From positions 1 through 64,000 of the forward strand of contig NZ_BJNZ01000015.1 of NCBI RefSeq assembly GCF_006539945.1: a stretch of DNA of 64,000 bases, given 5' to 3'. Below are positions 60,267-64,000 of the stretch, in pieces. Each line of letters starts with the position of its first letter. Position 1 is the stretch's first letter. Below the pieces are notes generated by a model, which ran no database searches, had not been told where the DNA came from, and saw nothing but the letters and a program-made list of their open reading frames with translations. Source of the DNA: Cellulosimicrobium cellulans (lineage in GTDB: Bacteria > Actinomycetota > Actinomycetes > Actinomycetales > Cellulomonadaceae). The position numbers and the translations under genes are program-made.

Positions 60267-61907
60267 TCACACCGACCAGCGGACCGCGCTCGGTGCGGAC
60301 TCGTTCCAGACCCGGTCGAGCGCGGTCACGACGTACGTGTAGCGGCGCCCCCGTACCGGGGTCGGGTCGAGGAAGTCCTGGAGCACCCGCCCCTCGGCCC
60401 GCTGCGTCGCGAGGAGGTTCGCCGGGTTCTCGGTGTCGACGTGCTTCACCCAACCGTCAGCACGGTAGATCGCGAACGACGTCGCCGCGAACCGACGGCC
60501 ACCTGCGTCGGTCCAGTGGACGCGGATGCCGTCGTCGCGCCAGCCCGCCCACGCGAGCACGGGCGTGCGGATCTTCGTCCCCGGCAGGTGCGGCATCGCG
60601 GGGACGATGGCCGGGTACCGGTAGTGGTCGTCGCGGACGCGCGTCATCGAGCCCTGCGGGTCGGCCGGGACGTGCTTGGCGGAGAAGTACACGTTGCCGT
60701 GCACGGGGTGCTCCTGCTCGCCGCAGAAGGTCAGGTGGTTCGACAGCTCGGCCGGGTCGGTGAAGACGCCGGACGTCACCTTGTACAGCGCCTCGCCGAC
60801 GTACAGGTGCGTGCCCGACTGCGCGGCGACGTCGGCCCACCAGGGCACGAGCTTCGCGTAGTCCGCGACTGCGAGGCCGAACTGCCAGTAGATCTGCGGG
60901 TTGATGTAGTCGAGCCAGCCCTCGAGGACCCACTTGCGCGTGTCCGCGAACTGCATGTCGTAGGACTGCGACCCTCCGGTCTCGGAACCGCGCGGGTCGG
61001 TCGAGGCGTTGCGCCAGATGCCGAACGGGCTGATGCCGAACTTGACCCACGGCTTCGTCTGCTTGATGCGCTGCGAGATCGACTGCACGAACGTGTCGAC
61101 GTTGTGGCGTCGCCAGTCCTCGACGCGCTCGAAGCCCGCGCCGTGCGACGCGAACGTCGCCGCGTCCGGGATCGTCTCACCGGCGACGGCGTAGGGGTAG
61201 AAGTAGTCGTCGAAGTGCACGCCGTCGATGTCGTAGTGCTCGACGCTGTGCAGGATCGCGTTCTTGATGTGCTCCTGCGCCTCGGGCAGGCCAGGGTCGA
61301 AGTAGAGCTTGCCCCCGTACGCCCACACCCACTCCGGGTGCTGTCGCGCGGGGTGCTCCGGGACGAGCCGCGCCGGGTCCGCCTGCATCGACACGCGGTA
61401 CGGGTTGTACCAGGCGTGGATCTCGAGGTTGCGCCGGTGGCACTCCTCGACGACGAACGCGAGGGGGTCGTATCCCGGGTCCCGGCCCTGGACGCCCGTG
61501 AGGTACTGCGACCACGGCTCGTACGGGCTCGGCCAGAACGCGTCGGCCGTCGGGCGGACCTGGACGAACACGGCGTTGAGCCGGAAGTCGCGGGCGACGT
61601 CGAGCCAGCGCAGGAGCTCGGCCTTCTGCTGGTCCGCCGTCAGGCCGGACGCGGACGGCCAGTCGATGTTCACGACGCTGGAGATCCACATCGCGCGCAG
61701 CTCGCGCTTACGGGGCGTGGGTCCCCCTGCTGCCGCGGCGTGGACCGTGCCGCCGGGGGTGGTGAGAGCGGCGGCGGGGGTGAGCGACCCGACCGTCACG
61801 GTGAGCGTGCTCGCCGCGACACCGGCCGTGGCGAGCGTGAGGAACTGTCGTCGTCCGACGCCGGCCGGGGCTGGGGCGGGAGACGAGGGGGAGCCGTCGA
61901 GCGTCAT
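60267..61907 (-). CDS. Tat-exported glycosyl-hydrolase-like GHL10 (YngK-type) protein
   Basis: A 546-residue protein. A twin-arginine signal (GRRQFLTLATAGVAAS, R19-R20) precedes a PF02638-type domain: RELRAMWISSVVNIDWPS, FVQVRPTADAFWPSPYEPWS, LEIHAWYNPYRVS, GVHFDDYFYPY and INPQIYWQF. The C-terminal 100 residues resemble a fibronectin-like module (TYVVTALDRVWNESAPS). GHL10 proteins probably act on cell-envelope glycans; activity has not been defined for most. GGAGG precedes the ATG at 61907. A TTCACA-N12-TGTGAA operator lies upstream. Confidence 0.9.
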   Translation of the reverse strand: MTLDGSPSSPAPAPAGVGRRQFLTLATAGVAASTLTVTVGSLTPAAALTTPGGTVHAAAAGGPTPRKRELRAMWISSVVNIDWPSASGLTADQQKAELLRWLDVARDFRLNAVFVQVRPTADAFWPSPYEPWSQYLTGVQGRDPGYDPLAFVVEECHRRNLEIHAWYNPYRVSMQADPARLVPEHPARQHPEWVWAYGGKLYFDPGLPEAQEHIKNAILHSVEHYDIDGVHFDDYFYPYAVAGETIPDAATFASHGAGFERVEDWRRHNVDTFVQSISQRIKQTKPWVKFGISPFGIWRNASTDPRGSETGGSQSYDMQFADTRKWVLEGWLDYINPQIYWQFGLAVADYAKLVPWWADVAAQSGTHLYVGEALYKVTSGVFTDPAELSNHLTFCGEQEHPVHGNVYFSAKHVPADPQGSMTRVRDDHYRYPAIVPAMPHLPGTKIRTPVLAWAGWRDDGIRVHWTDAGGRRFAATSFAIYRADGWVKHVDTENPANLLATQRAEGRVLQDFLDPTPVRGRRYTYVVTALDRVWNESAPSAVRWSV

Positions 61908-61947
61908 TGCTGATCCTCCGGGTCGAACGGGCTGTGTGGCAGATAGT

Positions 61948-61971
61948 TTCACAAAACGATCTGTCTGTGAA
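61948..61971. promoter_or_regulatory. TTCACA-N12-TGTGAA operator upstream of the GHL10 gene
   Basis: Arms 61948-61953 and 61966-61971 form a perfect 6-bp inverted repeat in an AT-rich stretch, 40-65 bp upstream of the ATG at 61907. It could bind a LacI, GntR or CRP-type regulator linking the hydrolase to sugar supply. Confidence 0.5.
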
Positions 61972-61989
61972 GGTTTCCACCACAGGAGA

Positions 61990-62057
61990 CCCGCCGAACA
62001 CGACACGGCGGTCGTTCTCAGCGCCGTTTCGACCCTCATGTCGTGCTCGACGGCGGG
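61990..62057. repeat. Intergenic CGAACACGAC hairpin, copy 5 (diverged)
   Basis: CCCGCCG (61990-61996) pairs with CGGCGGG (62051-62057) and AACACGACA (61997-62005) with TGTCGTGCT (62039-62047), leaving a 3-nt bulge and a largely unpaired centre. Unlike the other copies it lies between the 5' ends of divergent genes, so it cannot be a terminator. Confidence 0.7.
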
Positions 62058-62094
62058 TGGGGGCTTGTTCGTATGGCTCTGGTGTGTCGTTCTT

Positions 62095-62120
62095 ACATAG
62101 GTTCCTCGCGAGGGTATGTT
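62095..62120 (+). promoter_or_regulatory. PadR promoter and candidate operator
   Basis: TATGTT (62115-62120) ends 7 nt before the ATG at 62128 (leaderless). ACATA (62095-62099) and TATGT (62115-62119) flank CCTCGCGAGG (62104-62113), an approximate inverted repeat of the ATGT/ACAT kind used by PadR proteins, overlapping the promoter. Confidence 0.5.
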
Positions 62121-62127
62121 TGTGGGC

Positions 62128-62541
62128 ATGGCATCCAGACCGCTCCAGGAACCCGCGTTCCTGATCCTCTCGGCGCTCGCCGCCGGACCGCTGCACGGCT
62201 ACGGCATCGCGCAGGACGTCGGCTCCAGCTCCGACGGGCGCGTCACCCTGCGCGCCGGGACGCTCTACGGCGCCATCGACCGGCTCGTCGCCGCTGGCCT
62301 GGTCGAGGTCGACCACGAGGAGGTCGTCGACTCGCGACTGCGCCGCTACTACCGGCTCACCACCGAGGGCGGGTCGCGCCTCGCCGCCGAGGCCGAGCGT
62401 GCCGAGGCCCAGGCACGCCGCGCGCTCGAGCGTCTCGGTGCCCGACGTCGTGCGTCCGCGGTGGCGCACGACGGCGCCGCGGGACGCCCCGCCCGGGGCG
62501 TCGCGGGAGGCCTCGCCGACGGCGGGGTGATGCCGGCATGA
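62128..62541 (+). CDS. PadR-family transcriptional regulator
   Basis: A 137-residue regulator with the PadR winged helix: EPAFLILSALAAGPLHGYGIAQDV, LRAGTLYGAIDRLVAAGLVE and RRYYRLTTEGG. The C-terminal 40 residues are Ala/Arg/Gly-rich. The ATG at 62128 is supported by the -10 position; an ATG four codons upstream at 62116 lies inside the -10. It overlaps the start of the downstream membrane protein, which it likely controls together with itself. Confidence 0.9.
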   Translation: MASRPLQEPAFLILSALAAGPLHGYGIAQDVGSSSDGRVTLRAGTLYGAIDRLVAAGLVEVDHEEVVDSRLRRYYRLTTEGGSRLAAEAERAEAQARRALERLGARRRASAVAHDGAAGRPARGVAGGLADGGVMPA

Positions 62542-63698
62542 GCGAGGGCCGCGAGCACCGCCTCCGCGCCGCGGGTGACGAGACCGACAAACCGACCGCC
62601 GCCAGCCCGACGGCGAAGCCCGGCGCGACGGTGCTCGTCACCCCGGTGCTCGTGCGGGACTACCGCCGTCTCCTGCGGCTCTTCCCGTACACCTACCGGC
62701 GGGCGCACGAGGCCGAGATGCTCGGCCACCTGCTCGACGGCGCGCGGCCGGGACAGTCGCGCCCGACCCGAGCCGAGCGCTGGGACCTCCTGCGCGCCGC
62801 CGCGCGCGAGTGGGCGCTCGCGCCGCTGGGCCCGACCGAGCGGCAGCGAGCGTCGGCGGCGGTCGTGGTCCTCGTCGCGCTGACGGCGGTGCTCGCCGCC
62901 CCCGCGTCGCAGGACCTCCTGCGCGTCGGCCTCGCGCTGGGGGACGAGCCCATGCGGGAGGTGCTGGGAACGGCCGCCTCGCCGGCGTGGCTGGCGGTCG
63001 CGACGGCGCTCGTCGCGGTGCCCCTCGCCCCGGCCTGGCTGCTCTGGGCCGGATCGGTCGTGGCCCTGGCCGCGCGCCTGCGGCGGACCGGTCTCGTGCT
63101 CTGCGCCCTCGCCGCCGCGGCGGGCGTCGCCGCGGTCGGGTCGCTCGTCGCGGCGGAGCGCGCGTTCGTCGCGTTCCAGGAGACCGGGTGGGTCGTCGCC
63201 CTCCTGGCCTCGCTCGGGGCGGTCGTCGCCCGCGGGCGGCAGACGGGTCCCGTCCTGGGAGCGCGCGCGGGTGTGGCCGCGCTCTGGCTGACGGCGGCGT
63301 CGCTCGCGGTCTCCGTGCCGCGGAGCGCGACCGTCGTCGCGGACGAGGGCGTCTGGGTCACCGCTCCGGGCTACCCCTTCACGCTGGCAGCGGACGTCGT
63401 GATCCTCGGGGGGATGGCGGTCCTGCTGGTGGCCGTCCGCCCCGTGCGGCAGGCATCTCCCGTGCTGGCCGGGGTGTTCACCGCCCTGGTCCTCAGCGGC
63501 TCGGACGTCTTCTGGTCCGGTGGGCTCGACACCACGGCCGTGAACCTGGGCAACGTGCTCGGGGTGGTCGCGCTGTCGGCCGTCGTCACCCTCGTGGCCC
63601 GGTGGGTGGTCAACCGCCTCGACGAGCTCGCCGCGTCCCGGGCCGCGCACCGTGCGCTCCTGGCCGCGTCAGGCTCCGGCACGGTGGTCGCCGCATGA
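62538..63698 (+). CDS. Membrane protein coupled to PadR (paralogue A)
   Basis: A 386-residue protein. A hydrophilic N-terminus (about 95 residues) contains LVRDYRRLLRLFPYTYRR and HEAEMLGHLLDG, a motif common in PadR-linked actinobacterial membrane proteins. About eight to nine helices follow. Function unknown. The ATG overlaps the PadR stop and its stop overlaps the next ATG. The segment 62643-62803 is identical to one in the next gene. Confidence 0.85.
   Translation: MSEGREHRLRAAGDETDKPTAASPTAKPGATVLVTPVLVRDYRRLLRLFPYTYRRAHEAEMLGHLLDGARPGQSRPTRAERWDLLRAAAREWALAPLGPTERQRASAAVVVLVALTAVLAAPASQDLLRVGLALGDEPMREVLGTAASPAWLAVATALVAVPLAPAWLLWAGSVVALAARLRRTGLVLCALAAAAGVAAVGSLVAAERAFVAFQETGWVVALLASLGAVVARGRQTGPVLGARAGVAALWLTAASLAVSVPRSATVVADEGVWVTAPGYPFTLAADVVILGGMAVLLVAVRPVRQASPVLAGVFTALVLSGSDVFWSGGLDTTAVNLGNVLGVVALSAVVTLVARWVVNRLDELAASRAAHRALLAASGSGTVVAA
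62643..62803 (+). repeat. 161-bp perfect direct repeat, copy 1
   Basis: Bases 62643-62803 are identical to 63743-63903 at an offset of exactly 1,100 bp, third codon positions included. It encodes the cytoplasmic RDYRRLLRLFPYTYRR...ERWDLLRAAA segment. Confidence 0.97.
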
Positions 63699-64000
63699 CC
63701 GCGGCAGATGCCCCGGCCTCGGTCACGGGACCGCTGGTCCCTCCGGTGCTCGTGCGGGACTACCGCCGTCTCCTGCGGCTCTTCCCGTACACCTACCGGC
63801 GGGCGCACGAGGCCGAGATGCTCGGCCACCTGCTCGACGGCGCGCGGCCGGGACAGTCGCGCCCGACCCGAGCCGAGCGCTGGGACCTCCTGCGCGCCGC
63901 CGCCCGGGAATGGCTGCTCGCGCCGTTGGGCTCCACGCCACGGCAGCGGCGCGCGGCGACCGGCTTCCTGTTCGTGCTGCTCCCGGCCGTGCTCGTGGTC
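63695..64000 (+). CDS. Membrane protein coupled to PadR operon (paralogue B), truncated by window end
   Basis: 102 codons are visible from the ATG at 63695, which overlaps the stop of paralogue A. The N-terminus (TAADAPASVTGPLVPP) is unique, then the shared cytoplasmic segment, then a first hydrophobic helix (TGFLFVLLPAVLVV) with different sequence from paralogue A. The same operon layout suggests a membrane pair. The end lies outside the window. Confidence 0.85.
   Translation, partial: MTAADAPASVTGPLVPPVLVRDYRRLLRLFPYTYRRAHEAEMLGHLLDGARPGQSRPTRAERWDLLRAAAREWLLAPLGSTPRQRRAATGFLFVLLPAVLVV
63743..63903 (+). repeat. 161-bp perfect direct repeat, copy 2
   Basis: Identical to 62643-62803. Sequence outside the block diverges immediately on both sides, which suggests gene conversion or a recent partial duplication. 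Confidence 0.97.

Overview
The window is very GC-rich with strong G/C bias at third codon positions. Its genes are typical of high-GC Gram-positive bacteria: a leucine-degradation cluster like that of Mycobacterium tuberculosis Rv2495c-Rv2502c, the CsoR copper repressor, an FAD-type HemG, leaderless genes and many ATGA/GTGA overlaps. A member of the Actinomycetota, probably order Micrococcales (Cellulosimicrobium/Cellulomonas-like), is the best guess; this is inferred from gene content and not from a marker gene. No rRNA, tRNA, transposase, phage gene or CRISPR array was seen.

Layout. 1-3.9 kb: end of a giant polytopic membrane protein. 4-15.7 kb: an Lrp-type regulator divergent from an eight-gene leucine (branched-chain) catabolic operon: bkdABC (2-oxoacid dehydrogenase), accD/accA (methylcrotonyl-CoA carboxylase), an acyl-CoA dehydrogenase, a MaoC hydratase and a CitE-type lyase. 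Together they can take ketoisocaproate to acetyl-CoA and acetoacetate. 15.8-27 kb: a papain-like/Sel1 protein, a YiiX-type peptidase, a MarR/SnoaL pair with two operators, transhydrogenase pntAB, a flippase fused to a kinase-like domain, and an HdeD protein. 27.3-33.2 kb: a dipeptide-type ABC importer. 33.3-38.5 kb: a CPBP protease, an SPFH/ribbon-helix-helix pair and a regulator/ABC exporter operon. 38.6-42.3 kb: copA-copZ-csoR with two CsoR operators. 42.4-44.9 kb: small membrane and secreted proteins. 45-54.9 kb: haem biosynthesis (hemL-B-D-C and hemG-E on the minus strand, hemA on the plus strand), then ppx. 55-62 kb: a CoA-transferase with unusual domain order, a secreted M23 endopeptidase, an orphan WXG100-like secreted protein, a Nudix hydrolase and a Tat-exported GHL10 hydrolase. 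62-64 kb: a PadR regulator and two paralogous membrane proteins that share a perfect 161-bp direct repeat.

The most unusual layer is a set of dispersed palindromic elements. (1) Five intergenic hairpins share the outer arm CGAACACGAC, while their inner arms differ but mostly remain complementary. (2) Inverted elements with the arm GCCGAACCCGGGGTT are inserted in frame in the linkers or tails of three genes of the leucine operon, encoding an EPGV...PGFG peptide. (3) A different element sits in the same frame in two unrelated proteins, CopA and HemD, encoding TDHxSxSxxQGSxSxxRG. (4) A CTCACCTCGG repeat occurs three times in accA and also forms the 5' leader hairpin that covers the ribosome-binding site of the leucine operon. 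Unrelated inverted repeats also lie in accD and hemG. This looks like recurrent insertion of small palindromic elements into tolerant protein linkers, comparable in principle to Rickettsia palindromic elements.

Ten genes have a TAnnnT -10 hexamer only 6-7 nt before the start codon, pointing to widespread leaderless transcription.
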